NCBI GenBank assembly: GCA_027924585.1
Contig: BSBM01000372.1
Location: 9,531,001-9,595,000 of the forward strand
Source: Larix kaempferi
Taxonomy: Eukaryota; Streptophyta; Pinopsida; Pinales; Pinaceae
Direction: 5' to 3'
Length of the DNA stretch: 64,000 bases
Shown here one piece after another: positions 1-11,329 of this stretch (position 1 is the first letter of the stretch; every line of letters begins with the position of its first letter). The notes beneath the pieces were generated by a model that saw nothing but the letters and a program-made list of their open reading frames with translations, searched no databases and was not told the origin of the DNA. The position numbers were made by a program, and so were the translations under genes.

Positions 1-261
1 TTTGAGGATGACCAGATTAGGGTCATTGCACCACTTGATCCCCTTCAAGGACCACGGTGTATTGAACCCATTCAAGTAGAAGAAGAAGTGCGCCACATGG
101 AAAGTTTGTATCAGATGACTGCTAGTCATAATGATTATGTCAATCCCACAGCGGACGGCCATATCAGCTGGTGATGCGATAGCTCGTGCGCATCAGATTC
201 AGAAGCAGGGCTGGAAAACTAGCAGAATCGCTTACATGAGGTTTCTGCAAGGCGTTGCACC
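1..261 (+). pseudogene. Element 1 polyprotein, stretch between protease and gag-like domain (partial)
   Basis: Frame 1 reads through from the first base of the window into the ORF that starts at 262, broken only by TGA (172-174) and TAG (220-222). No known motif is visible. By position it matches the stretch in element B (about 30967-31100) that links protease to the second gag-like domain, so the ATG at 262 is probably not the true start of the protein but an internal methionine. Similarity between the two linkers is weak by eye. Confidence 0.5.
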
Positions 262-1893
262 ATGACGACTAAATCCATTCGATGGATTGGCACAAAATTG
301 AATAACACTCCAATCTTTGATGGTTTAACTGGAGTAAGTGAATTCATACATGCATATGAACAAGAAATCCCAGATGAGCAGCGCATACAAGCATTGGATG
401 TAGCACTGCGCGCTACACCCGCAAGATGGTGGGGTGCGCATAAAGAAAATATCGACACATGGCAAGACTGTCGCAGATTGATACTGCGTAGATTTCAAGA
501 GACTACAGCAGGAGTTTTGTGCAAATATGATGGACAGAGTGACCCCAGGTCACACGTTGAAGCATGTATTCAGCAATGGTCAGATATTCCAGAGGATGAG
601 TGGGTTCACCTATTCATCCACACGTTGGATATAGTTCCAAGGAACTGGTACACTGAAACAGAATTGCGCAGAGGCACTATCACTTGGCCTCTCATGATTG
701 AAAGTTTTCAACTCACTTTCAGCTTTGAGTCAGAACATCCAAGCATCGATCAGGCTTTAAAGTGTATTAGAAAGAAGATACTTGGACAATGTCCTTTACC
801 AGAGTATTCTCAACCAGATTGGGTTGTCCAGATGGAACATGCCCTGGAATGCTATAATTTCACCACTGGAGAAGAGGATGATGATCCTCGCAACATCAAT
901 ATTCACGATTCAGAAGGGACGCGCAAAGCCGAAGTCCCTCAGCTTGATATCCCTGCCATTACAGAACACATCAAGCTCAAGAAGATTAACATTGGTACAG
1001 AAGCCGAACCCAAGTTTGCCTCTATAGGAGATTATTGGGATGATGAAACTGCTGGCCATATTGCAGATTTAATACATGAGTACCAGGATATCTTTCCTAC
1101 CAAGTTTACAGAAATGAAAGGCATCCTAGGAGATTTAGGAGTTATGCGCATACCTTTGAAAGCGGACGCTAAGCCAGTAAAACAGCGCCCGTACAGGTTG
1201 AACCCGCGATATAAAGAAAAGGTCAGAGAAGAAATGGATAAGATGCTCGCAGCTGGTATCATTGAGCCAGTAGAGGAAAGTGATTGGATTAGTCCTATGG
1301 TGATACAAGAGAAAAAGACAAAAGGTGAAATAAGAATCTGCGTGGACCTGCGCAAGCTCAACGACGCATCAGCACATGATCCATTTCCTACGCCCTTTAC
1401 AGACGAAGTGCTTGACAATGTTGGAGGACAAGAGGCTTACTCCTTCACTGATGGCTTTTCAGGATACCATCAGATCAGAATCCATCCAGAGGACCACCAT
1501 AAGACCACTTTTGCGACTGAATGGGGCTCATTCCAGTATACGGTAATGCCCTTTGGTCTTAAAAATGCTCCTGCTATTTTCTCTAGAGTCGTTGTTGCTG
1601 TTTTTAAAGAATTCATTCATAAGTTTCTAGAAGTCTATTTTGATGACTGGACTGTGTTATGTTTACTAAAGAACCATATAGGGAATCTAAGGATGATGTT
1701 AGAAAAATGTAGACAGTATCAGATTTCCCTTAACTTGAAAAAATGTATCTTCTGTGCTCCTTTTGGTATTTTGTTGGGTCACATTGTGTGCAGACAAGGA
1801 CTCATGATGGATCCTGCGAAGGTTTCCATCATTGCTAACTTTCCTGCGCCCAACGCAGTCAAACAATTGCGCACTACATTGGGACATACATGA
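262..1893 (+). CDS. Element 1: gag-like domain plus Ty3/gypsy reverse transcriptase
   Basis: Residues about 10-170 form a gag-like helical domain with ARWWGAH at 54-60 and an RNWYTE segment; no CCHC knuckle and no aspartic protease DSG/DTG follow. After a linker containing FASIGDYWDDE, reverse transcriptase runs from about residue 255 to the end. It shows the KRPYR-type start (here QRPYRLNP), the VDLRKLND motif, the FSGYHQI segment, the MPFGLKNAP motif and the catalytic YFDDW at residues 459-463 (nt 1636-1650). Most gypsy enzymes have YIDD or YLDD. The frame ends at TGA (1891-1893) inside the conserved GHxGYYRKF segment and resumes at once in the same frame, so a single base change breaks one long polyprotein. 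The ATG at 262 is the first in the open stretch but may be internal. Confidence 0.88.
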   Translation: MTTKSIRWIGTKLNNTPIFDGLTGVSEFIHAYEQEIPDEQRIQALDVALRATPARWWGAHKENIDTWQDCRRLILRRFQETTAGVLCKYDGQSDPRSHVEACIQQWSDIPEDEWVHLFIHTLDIVPRNWYTETELRRGTITWPLMIESFQLTFSFESEHPSIDQALKCIRKKILGQCPLPEYSQPDWVVQMEHALECYNFTTGEEDDDPRNINIHDSEGTRKAEVPQLDIPAITEHIKLKKINIGTEAEPKFASIGDYWDDETAGHIADLIHEYQDIFPTKFTEMKGILGDLGVMRIPLKADAKPVKQRPYRLNPRYKEKVREEMDKMLAAGIIEPVEESDWISPMVIQEKKTKGEIRICVDLRKLNDASAHDPFPTPFTDEVLDNVGGQEAYSFTDGFSGYHQIRIHPEDHHKTTFATEWGSFQYTVMPFGLKNAPAIFSRVVVAVFKEFIHKFLEVYFDDWTVLCLLKNHIGNLRMMLEKCRQYQISLNLKKCIFCAPFGILLGHIVCRQGLMMDPAKVSIIANFPAPNAVKQLRTTLGHT

Positions 1894-3777
1894 TACTACA
1901 GGAAATTTATCAAGGGTTATGCAAAGATCACTGCGCCTATGAAAAGACTGCTGAAAAAGGATTCGAAATTCCAATGGACAGAAGAATGCCAACAGAGCTT
2001 GGACACACTTAAAGGAAAGATGGTCACAGCACCTATTCTAGTTTTCCCAGACTGGAGAAAACCCTTTCATGTTCATGTAGATGCTTCTTCCATAGCATTG
2101 GGGGTTGTACTGACACAACCGGGAGAAGGAGGTATTGACCACCCCATTGCTTACTCTAGCAGAAAGCTGTCTACAACTGAGAAGAACTACACCACTACAG
2201 AAAGAGAAGGACTAGCTATGGTGTATGCCTTACAGAAGTTCAGACACTATCTATTGGGTGCTCATTTTAAAATGTATACTGACCATTCTGCTTTGAAGTA
2301 CTTGGTCAATAAGCCAGTGTTAGGGGGAAGAATTTGCAGATGGATACTCCTCTTCCAGGAGTATGATTTTGAGATTATTGTGAAGCCAGGTAGATTGAAT
2401 GCAGGACCTGACCATTTATCTAGGATAGAGTCAGGGGAGGAACCTACAAATTTGGAGGAAAATCTGCTTGATGCGCAGCTGTTTTCTGTTCAAGCAGCAG
2501 ACGAGTATTATTCCGATATTCTTGAGTTTCTCACTACAGGGCAAGCACCAGCTGAGTTCACAATGCAGCAGAAGAAACAACTTGTTGTCAAAGCCGCTGA
2601 CTTCACTTTGATAGCAGGCCAGCTCTATAAGTTGGGCCCTGATGAAGTCTTGCGTAGATGCATTTTACCGCATGAGAAGAATTCCATAATCGCAAAAGCG
2701 CACTCAGGAACTGCAGGAGGCCATTTCGCAGGAAAGCCGACTGCGCAGAAGATCGTAGCCGCAGGTTTTTGGTGGCCAACGATGCAAAAGGATACTAAGG
2801 AATTCTGCAAGTGTTGCGATGTGTGCCAACGAACAGGAAAACCTTCAAGAAGAGATGAAATGCTGCTAAGACCCCAGATAACAGTGCGTGCTTTTGATAA
2901 GTGGGCCATTGATTTTGTGGGACCTATCAACCCACCGGGAAAGAGAACCGGCGCAAGATACATCATCACAGCTACTAAATACCTCACCAGATGGGCTGAG
3001 GCGAAGCCAGTTAAGAATTGCGACGCTGTCACTGCTGTGCAGTTCATTTTTGAGAATATTGTCACTAGATTTGGATGTCCGTTGATTCTAATGAGTGATC
3101 AGGGCACACATTTCCTGAATGAGACTATAGAGGCCCTTATTGAAGAATTCCACATTAGTCACCATAAGAGTACACCCTACCACCCTCAAGCTAATGGTAC
3201 AGTGGAGGCATTCAATAAGATTCTAGAGAATGCCCTGACTAAGATGTGTAATCAACAAAGAGATGATTGGGACCTTAGAGTCACAGCTGGGTTATGGGCT
3301 TACATAACCACATGCAAGAAATTAACAGGTCACACACCTTTCAGTTTGGTGTATGGACAAGAAGCAGTCATGCCCATGGAATACATTATTCCCAGTCTCA
3401 GAATTGCTCAAATTACAGAAATGGCAGATACTGATACTATGAGTGAAAGGCTGTCACAATTGGTTGCCTTAGAAGAAGACAGGCTTTTAGCTGGATTCCA
3501 TCAACAAGTGCAGAAGGCGAGACAAAAGGCTTCGCATGATAGGGATATTAAGAATAAAGTCTTTCAGGAAGGAGACTTGGTACTCCTCTATGATAGTAAA
3601 TTCATCAAGTTTCCAGGCAAGTTTCGTGTACATTGGTTAGGCCCTTTTCAAGTGATGAAGATAACAGAAGGTGGAGCAGTTCAACTTGTGAAGCTTAATG
3701 GAGAGTTGCTTCCCACAATGATCAACGGGAGTCGGCTCAAGCTTTATCACGATGGCCACTCCGCCCTGTCAACCTAA
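1894..3777 (+). CDS. Element 1: RNase H and integrase part of the polyprotein
   Basis: Same frame as 262-1893, restarting right after the TGA; the first methionine is at 1939. RNase H begins near nt 2030 with the VDASS motif (about 2077-2091), the TTTEREGLA segment holding the acidic residue, and TDHSALKYL. Integrase follows from about nt 2690: an H-x-H and CKCCDVC zinc-binding domain (HHCC type), then the D,D-35-E core with IDFVGP, SDQGTHF and NGTVEAFNK. The tail, WLGPFQV...NGSRLKLYH, lacks a chromodomain and resembles Athila/Tat integrase ends. The stretch is fully open for 628 codons to TAA (3775-3777). The product would copy and insert the element; here it is cut from RT by the stop at 1891. 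Confidence 0.9.
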   Translation, partial: YYRKFIKGYAKITAPMKRLLKKDSKFQWTEECQQSLDTLKGKMVTAPILVFPDWRKPFHVHVDASSIALGVVLTQPGEGGIDHPIAYSSRKLSTTEKNYTTTEREGLAMVYALQKFRHYLLGAHFKMYTDHSALKYLVNKPVLGGRICRWILLFQEYDFEIIVKPGRLNAGPDHLSRIESGEEPTNLEENLLDAQLFSVQAADEYYSDILEFLTTGQAPAEFTMQQKKQLVVKAADFTLIAGQLYKLGPDEVLRRCILPHEKNSIIAKAHSGTAGGHFAGKPTAQKIVAAGFWWPTMQKDTKEFCKCCDVCQRTGKPSRRDEMLLRPQITVRAFDKWAIDFVGPINPPGKRTGARYIITATKYLTRWAEAKPVKNCDAVTAVQFIFENIVTRFGCPLILMSDQGTHFLNETIEALIEEFHISHHKSTPYHPQANGTVEAFNKILENALTKMCNQQRDDWDLRVTAGLWAYITTCKKLTGHTPFSLVYGQEAVMPMEYIIPSLRIAQITEMADTDTMSERLSQLVALEEDRLLAGFHQQVQKARQKASHDRDIKNKVFQEGDLVLLYDSKFIKFPGKFRVHWLGPFQVMKITEGGAVQLVKLNGELLPTMINGSRLKLYHDGHSALST

Positions 3778-4476
3778 TCGGCTGCTAAAGTCGTGTAGAT
3801 GTCCAGTGTAGTTGAAAGAGGCATCTCATTTATCACAGTCTACACAGAAGTCGCGAGACATTTTCAGTCTCTGGCTTCCCGCGCAGTTCCTCGAAACATT
3901 CATGCAGTCAATAAAGCCTGTTCTGAGCAAGCCTATTTTCGCTCTTGCGGAGTTCTCCTCACCATGGAGCCCTCCATGTGCACAGTTACCCATGCTGAAG
4001 TTACCCGCCGAATATTTGAATTACGTTAGTTCTGTAGTCGCGTCTGAGTCTTAATGAAGGATGAGACCGCCATCTAATTGTACTTGCTCTAACAGATTCG
4101 GCTTGATTTCCCTAAGATTCGCATTTAATTAAGGAGCCGAAGGCCTTAGCACATCTCCCAAAGGCTGTCAGAGCCCATCCCTCGCATTTAATGCACCACA
4201 TAGGCGGGGGGGGGGGGTTTCAACTCATCCGCTTAGGCGCCAACGGTTATTAGCGCCACCTGTCCGCACCTACTACTGCCCTCAGCTATAAATAACCCTC
4301 ATTTGTATATGCTTGGGTTACTTTCCTTGCTATTGAGTTGAATAGTTGTCCTGTTTGAGAGTCTAAGCCATTGTTTTCAGAGCCGTGTCGTGCAGACTGC
4401 TTCCCTATGTTTTCAGAGTTCGCATCCTACGCTATTCCACCCTTTTCTATTCAGTGTTTGTTGTGTATGCAGGTTC
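3778..4476 (+). other. Spacer between integrase and third ORF of element 1
   Basis: This 0.7-kb stretch has no coding signal on either strand that is not a short chance ORF. It holds a 12-base G run at 4206-4217 and, further down, the TATAAATA box at 4287-4294. Just before the ATG at 4477 is a pyrimidine-rich stretch ending in GTATGCAG followed by G, which resembles a 3' splice site. A spliced or internally initiated message for the third ORF would fit, but neither is proven. Confidence 0.6.
4287..4294 (+). promoter_or_regulatory. TATA box (TATAAATA) upstream of the third ORF
   Basis: CTATAAATAACC lies 183 nt before the ATG of the third ORF and far from the LTR promoters. Both aORF copies of element C have CCTATAAATACC at the equivalent place, each exactly 123 nt before the start codon. 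Conservation across three copies supports an internal promoter giving a separate aORF transcript. The transcription start has not been shown. Confidence 0.6.
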
Positions 4477-7236
4477 ATGTCCGAGAACCTATCAACTGAA
4501 GAATTCATCCGTCACTTCAGACGCAGAGGGTTAGACTTCGGTATGGCTACCCTGGCCAAGATTGTCAAGCTTCCTAGTTTCTCTGATCCCAGACAGTCCC
4601 CGGGCACAAGGGAATCTCAACAACAACCCCAGCAGCAGCAGCAACCGGAGGTACCCATTCCAGAGCCCTTGGCCACTCTGGTTAACTACATTCCTACGTT
4701 CCCACATGATGCACCCGAGGTGCGTATTCCCAAGAACGCCAAGTATTCGATTCCGCTGCCACCAATGGCAGAAATCGTGGAAGAAGAAGGATCCCTGCTT
4801 GGACATCTCCCGATGGTTAAGTTTTCTGAATTCAACTTGGGAGATTATAGAACATATCCTCAGTTCACGCCAGATCACTATCTGACGTTGGTCCATAATC
4901 CTGTTAAGAAGATTGATGAATTCGTCCCGGAGGAATTTGCAGTAAATCTAGAGAAGCCTGGACTATTGAACCTATTGAAGCTACCGCACTTCGGGCGTAG
5001 CAATGAAGTTAATACGGTTGTCAAGGTCCTGTTATCCTGTGTTCACAGTGGTTATCTTTGGCTAGGGAGGCCAATTGATATGAATGTGGACCTGATTCAT
5101 CGAATTACCGACCTATCTAAGGTTGGTAAGGACCCCAACGTCCATTTCGTTGGTAAAGACAAGGACCGAAAGCTGGCTACATAGCTGGTGCAGAAATACA
5201 AATTATCGAGAGGAGGTCGGGCTTATGACCTCACTGTAGTTGAAGATGAAGCACTCAGATTCACAGCCAGTCTGCTCGCAGGAAGACTTTTAATGAAGTG
5301 CCGACCTAAAGAAGTCCCTGGAGCTGTTGTAGAGCTCGCAATTGCAGCTGCGGAGGGAGAGCAGTATAACCGGTGTCTCTTCCTCTTGAATACATTCTTG
5401 GAAGACTGCCGGAACGTTCAGGACACCGCCAATCAGCTGTTCCATTTCTCTTGGCTCCTGATCTTGTGTGCCTTTGTCAGGTGGAAGGAACCGCCCAACA
5501 CTCAGTTTCTTCCACGCCGCTCAGGAAAGGTTACAGGGATGCGCTATGTCAACCTCTGGGATTCCAGTAATCCCATGAAGCGCAAGATGAATCACGCCGT
5601 GTTCTTCGAGTATTATCATCTTCTCAGGTATACCATCCTGGAGATGTCGAGGCTTACTGAGGAGATGGCAGAACTCTATGGAACGAAGTTGGTCTTTTTT
5701 TCCAACTTGCATGAAATCTATTTCCATCCTCGCGGAATTCAGTTGGAAGAATGGGCCGTAGGGCTCTACCGAATGACTACCCAGGACTTGGAGGACACTG
5801 TGAAGTCCTAGCCAGATGAATGGAAGCAGGCCGTTGAAGCCGCTGCCATGATACCACCCCCTGAGGCGCCAGAGAAAGATAAGGGCAAGGAAAAGATTGG
5901 GAAAAAGAATGGTGAAGGTCTGTCAGGATCGGCTACCCAGAAGCAGAAGCTGTTGCACCCCACATAAGCGACTAAAGATCCCTATGAGATCCTTGCCGCG
6001 AGGCTCAACCAGTACTTGAAGGAGACATTTCAGGAGCTGCGTACCTCTCAGGCCAATATCAGAAGTGCTCTGGATATGCAGCTCGTTGAGTTGAAAGGTC
6101 TCGCAGGACGAGTTGCGCAGACCCATGTGCCAGGATCCGGCTCATAGGCGTCACAAGCATCTACAAGCATCGAGCAGGTTGAAGTACCTACAGAAAGGCA
6201 CACTGTCGTCCACATCCTGCCCGTAAGCATGCCACTCCCAGATCCTCTGGTTGCACCGCAGGTAAGCGCGGTTGGCCCTGTTGAAATAAATTTGTCACTA
6301 ATTCCGTTGGAAACTCTATAGTTGGTTCACGAGCAGGTCTCTACTGAGTTGAGAGCTAGGGAGATCTCAACATTCCATGCCAATCAAAGACTGCAGACGC
6401 AGGAAGTAGAGCTAAGGGAAGGCTATAAGGATATCTCTGTGCAGCTTGCACTTCACGAAGCGCGAGACACTGGGCTAAGGAATATCGTCGATGAAATCGC
6501 CCAGGAGCTGTCAGCCTGCTAGATTCAACCAGACCTTCCTTTAGTTAAGAAAGTGCAACGCATTGGCAGAAGGGTGAAAGCCCTAGAACAGCAAGTAGTT
6601 TCTATGGAAGAGGACCATAGAAAGCAGCTCGCCAAGTTGGAAGCTCGTGTTGTAGTGCCTCCCGCAGATGATAAGCAAGAACGACTTGAAGCACTGCGCA
6701 TAGCTTCTACCCAAATGAAGTGCAGAACAGATGAAGCCCAACAGTTAATGACGCAAGCTATGCAGGCTTGGGCTGAGCTCGAGAAGCTCCCTTCTAAAGT
6801 TTCCCTTTTGGAACAGGTGAAAGCAGCAGAACAATCCCTAACTGTTTTGAACGAAGAAGATAAGCCCTTGGAAGGATTAGCCAAAATGAGAAAGATGAGC
6901 GAAGTCTGCAAAGTCCAGCAAGAACTACATAGGCTCAGAGACAAAGATGCTACTCTCGCCAACATCATTCAGCCATTTATGGATGAGTATGCTGAACTTG
7001 CTACCCAAGCAGAGGCCAAGGTCAAAGCATTTGCTGAGTCTCAAGAGTTGGTCGATGGCGCAGAAGGAGAAGAAGTTACTTCAGACCTTGTGCAGACAGC
7101 CACGAAGTGCGTGCAAGACATGGACTCTGCTATTGCGCAGTGGAAGAAAGCCTTCGCTGCGACCCAAGCAAAGTTAGATGCACAAGTAAAACGACCGCAA
7201 GCTAGTGTGAGTGGCTCAGGGACGAGCCACAAGTAA
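4477..7236 (+). pseudogene. Third ORF (aORF) of element 1, env-position protein with coiled coils
   Basis: I chose ATG 4477 because it matches the M-S-D/E-x start of both aORF copies in element C. One frame runs 920 codons to TAA (7234-7236) with no frameshift but six stops: 5182, 5809, 5965, 6145, 6319 and 6520. Five are TAG. The N-terminal part has a glutamine run (Q-rich near residues 47-56), then a conserved globular region with LLNLLKLPHF, SGYLWLGRPIDMN, LIHRITDLSK and FLEDCRN...SWLLILCAFVRWK. Residues from about 610 onward are charged and heptad-rich, predicted coiled coil. There is no signal peptide and no clear membrane anchor. Position matches the env-like ORF of Athila elements, and the globular part recalls the plant transposon protein domain often found there, but the function is unknown. 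Confidence 0.75.
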
Positions 7237-7248
7237 GTGTTAGGGTCC
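7233..7248 (+). other. Polypurine-tract region of element 1
   Basis: GTAAGTGTTAGGGTCC stands directly before the LTR start TGTTGG at 7249 and includes the aORF stop codon. The matching sequence in element C (minus strand, 45504-45489) is GTAAGTGTTAGGGGCC. Conservation and position fit the primer site for plus-strand DNA synthesis, although it is less purine-rich than most. Confidence 0.6.
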
Positions 7249-8774
7249 TGTTGGAGCATAGGCCGCAGTTATGGCAAAGCTGCCAAGTTTTAGGAAAAAG
7301 CACTAAGTTTTGAAGGAAAAGTGCTAATTTTGAGAAAAAACACCATTTTTGGGCAGAAATGAACAGTGCGTGGTATGGCACCAGATGGACGAGCTCACCG
7401 TAGATTGCGGGCCGAAAATCGTGGAGCTCGCGCGCACAAGTCAAAGGAAAGAGTAAATAAGGTGGCCGAGTAGAAAGATCAACCACCACAATAAATGAAG
7501 CGGTGGAATAGAGGGCTCAGCTACCCTCATTAAGGAAAAGTACAGAAGTTATGGTTGCTCGGACCAAGGAAGAGCAACGGGCTGAAGCATTGAAGGCGAA
7601 GGACAAGGAACAAAGAACGATGAAGCGGCGCCCATACCCGTGATCTGCGCCGAAAATCGCGGAGCCTGCAGGAAGCTGCGACGTGACTGCAAGCGGGGCC
7701 TATTGTACACCTAGCCGTGTCCACGGTTAGGGTTTTTGGGGATCACTGTTGGGAAAGGCCAACAGTTTTGTAAAGGTGCGACCCTCAGGGCCACCTATAT
7801 ATATGTGTAATTGAAAAGGGAAAAGGGTTAGATAGTTACTCAGTTACACGGACGGTCTAAGTTGATGTCTGAGTAATTTGTATTGCTGTATCTTTTAAGC
7901 TGTTAATGATCATTTTGTGCATGTAAGAAGGCCGCGATCTCGTAGGAAGACTGCTTGGCGTAAGGGCAATTGTATGTATCAACCAGTCGCAAGAAGAATG
8001 AGAGGGGAATGTAATTGTATGTCTTTGTCATGGTAATATCTGTAGAAGAAGGGAATAGATCTAAGAGAAGGGCTCCCAGCTGTGTGCGTGGAGTTTCCCA
8101 GAAAGATCTAAGGCTGCAGCTTTGTGCGCAGCGGAACTGTGTTACCCCCGTCTCAAGATAATATAAAACACAATTCCCGTGGATGTAGCTTCCCTCCTGG
8201 AAGTGAACCACATAATTCTTGTTTTTGGGGTGATGCTTTATGTGATTGCATTTCTTTGCTTTACTGTCTATGTTTCTATGAATGTTTCGCTATCTTTATG
8301 AATGATTATGTAAAGTAAATCCTGGAAGCTCCTGTAGAAGTTGTACTTGTGCATTGTCGGAGGCGTTTGTAAGAACACTGTCGCTGCAGTGCTAAAGGAG
8401 TGTGTTACTGCGCTATGGCACAAGGGGAGATACGATACATAGTGTATCGGAGGTAGCGGGTAAAAGACTCATGCGCAGGTGCGGAGCTACCGCGCAGCTC
8501 GGTTGAGAAGAGTGGGTTCCAGCGCTGTAGCGCTGGGAGACCTGTGAAAGAGTAAGATGCTCTGTTCAGGGGTTACCTCCAAGAAGGGAAGAGAGAAGAC
8601 TGTAGACTCCACACCACCTAGGTTAAGGAAACCTGATTCCTTATCCCCCCCATAGCCACTTTGGGCGAGACTTCGGGCTGCTGTGCAGCTCGTTGCCTAA
8701 AGGGCCAGTGCGCCAAAGGGGTTTTTGTTGCTACGCATCCTGAAAACCCAGGTCTGTCCAGAAAGCAGCCAACA
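7249..8774 (+). repeat. 3' LTR of element 1 (1526 bp)
   Basis: Starts TGTTGGAGC, ends CAGCCAACA, giving the short TGTTGG/CCAACA inverted ends. A TATATATATG stretch near 7795 is the likely promoter and AATAAA near 7488 could be a poly(A) signal. The last 150 bases match the end of the element C LTRs in order: GGGTGAGAC-like block, AAAGGGCC, AAGGGGTTTT(T)GTTG and CCAGGTCT. Several short ORFs inside it are chance. Confidence 0.85.
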
Positions 8775-11126
8775 CCACCCCAATCTTTCCACATTCCATA
8801 ATCCACACATGCCTTCTTAGCATAGCTTTACCATCTCACTCTCATGTTTTCCAACATACAGCTCAGCTGAGATGTCATCCTTAAAATATGAAATGGTGTT
8901 TCACCCGAAACCCATTTCCAAAGTATGGGGTCCTTCCCATGGATTTTGGCTTATGCAGGTCATCACACATGGTCTTCCTGCAATGTGTCTTCCTGGCACG
9001 TTTATCAAATAGACAAACAATCAGCAACATTTAACAATAATCATTCAATGGCGTTAATAATTAAATTCGAGTATGAATTTTCAATTCTGTTCTCTATAGA
9101 AATTGGTTTTCTTAGCCATGAGTCTGTTCTCATATCGTTTGGCTCTTTCTCATCGTAGATTTCCAATCTTCATCATGGACTTACCGACATTTTCCATGCC
9201 CAAAACAATCTACCTTAAATATGAAACTTCAATCAGCCAAACATGTTGTGAGTATCTATGCATATAATCCTTTCATTGCTACAATAGTCATTGAAGTGAT
9301 CTCAGAATTATAACACTCAATAATTCAAACACCTTCAGTTGTTAGCATTTGAGGTGCAATGAAATATATGTATATATCTATATATGCATCGTTATCATAA
9401 ATAAAATTGCAAGACATGGGTACACTATCCATGCAATTTAAATAAATTGCAAGTACTCATTACTTCACAGTCCATGCAATCTCTGTCCTTCCACAGAGCA
9501 CTCTGGTATCCCATCATCATGTCTACCTTCTTTATGCAATCTTTCTCCTGCATTCATAGCAGCTCATGAAATTCTTTCAGTATTAACAATGGTTCACCAT
9601 TTCATCTATTATCTAAATGCATTGAAACATACACCACAACCATGCATTCACATAATGCATCTCAACATGTGCACCCATACCTACATACGCACATCCCCTC
9701 AATGCAACCCTACATTAATTCATGAATACTATGCATTCAAACATATTATGGCCTAACCATGCCTATTTCATATGGCATACACTACAACAGGACCATAAGT
9801 CATCACTTGCTTTGGTTGTTAAAATCACAACCAACATAGACAAATGGCATGATATAATTTCATACGAATGCATTGAGGTTTCTAAGAAACTACAGGGTGT
9901 AAGGCTACTTTCCTTCACTTACCCACTCCTGACCATACTTGGTAGGATTATCTTCACATTCAGGCATTTAGTCTCACATGCAAACAATTCAGCATAGTTT
10001 AAACATAGTTGAAGGGATCTCACCAAATCCTCTTTCAACATTCATGCAATTAAGCATAATTAACCATTACCTGCATGGCTGTCATTATCATCATTTGATG
10101 TTACCTAATCAATTGGCCTTTTACCAAGGCTTCACAGTTCTTTTTCCAACCTCATGCTCGTAGATTTGTTGCACCATCCTTTCTTCATAAGGTTGTTGGT
10201 CATATGCAACAATCATCATCCACATTTTTAGCCATGCTTTGGTTTTCTTTGGTTTTCTTTGGTCCTATAACCATTGCAAACACGACTAGTTATTTAACAA
10301 CCACCATAATCATCTTTAAGTGGCTCATTGCATATGCAAAACCTCACTATTCTACCAATATGCAATATCATATATATACACAAGTGTTTTTACATGCACT
10401 ATGCAATGTTTATCAATATGCCATTTAGTGCATATTCATTTCAGCTATCTAATCTCTTACGTTTTCAATCATGCTTCTATGGTCTGATTCATACAACCAT
10501 TATCAACAAAATTACTGGTGATCAACCACAAGCAATACCATTAATGGGCTATTGCATGTGTAACTTCACTACCTTTACCCATATGCAACATCATGCATCA
10601 CATGCACTATGCAATGACTTTTTTAATCATGCCCACTAATTCATTTTGAATCTACTACTCTCTTGCACTTCCAGCATCCCGATGCCATAATTTCCAACAT
10701 ATAAAACTCCAGAAATATAAATACAATAGCAAGAGAGGAGTTAAGGAATTCTCCCTTTTCAATTCCCCCTCATGACATGGAGTTCATCTTACACATCATA
10801 GCTGATCCTTTTCTTGGCTTCCCTACCAAGCACGCAAGGAATCATTAGCTGTCATTTCTCACCAAGTAGCAATTTAATACAAATGTAAAACATTTTTAGT
10901 TGCTACTTTTCAAGCATGAAATTCCTATTCTATAATAGAAATAGTTAAGGTGAGAAGCTTCCCTCTTATCAACATTGCCTTGCTGCTCCCATTGCTCTTC
11001 CGCAATGCATATCACAACCAATTACTTTTAATAAGGCTTCCACAAACCTTCCATGCAATTCTTGCTTCTCATCCCAAGAATGAATTTCACACTTTCAACG
11101 ACTGTCTCCGGGGGACGATGGGGGTC

Positions 11127-11190
11127 AAGGGGGCTTGCCCCCTTGTGGCTTCCTCGTGCCAATGCAGGGCGGGTCGAGGGCAGTGCCCTC
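11127..11190. repeat. Two G/C-rich palindromes
   Basis: AAGGGGGCTTGCCCCCTT (11127-11144) has 8-bp arms around 2 bases, and GAGGGCAGTGCCCTC (11176-11190) has 7-bp arms around one base. They sit in an island of G/C in otherwise AT-rich DNA. A loosely similar G-run/C-run block is in the right LTR of copia A (19378-19425). Role unknown. Confidence 0.6.
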
Positions 11191-11329
11191 ATTTTGTTTT
11201 TTGTAAATCCTCAAATTTCGCGCAATCTGGCGCATGAGTTCAAAGCTATTTTTCTCTTTCGAGCACCTGAAAGCTTCACTGAAAAACTGTTGTATTTTCT
11301 CTATTTCGAAGCAACTCGTCTAGTTTTTC

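Larger units (their letters stand above)
1..8774 (+). mobile_element. Element 1: Athila-like Ty3/gypsy LTR retrotransposon, 5' end beyond the window
   Basis: Ty3/gypsy order is visible: gag-like domain, reverse transcriptase, RNase H, integrase, then a large third ORF and a 3' LTR. The integrase ends in a short non-chromodomain tail with NGSRLK, as in the Athila/Tat branch. The 5' LTR, PBS, first gag and protease must lie left of position 1. The 3' LTR begins at TGTTGG (7249) and ends at CCAACA (8774), and the same LTR type flanks element C at 43971-45488 and 60710-62179. The TSD cannot be checked on the left; the right flank is CCACC (8775-8779). Polyprotein and third ORF are each in one frame without frameshifts but with stops, so the copy is recent yet inactive. 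It is most simply nested inside element G. Confidence 0.9.

Noticed and set aside
1891-1893. Programmed stop read-through between RT and RNase H
   Set aside because: The TGA replaces a conserved residue within GHxGYYRKF; other elements have no stop there. A mutation is simpler.
9722-10639. Four short ORFs in AT-rich DNA
   Set aside because: Random length for the composition, no motif, and not conserved with anything else in the window.
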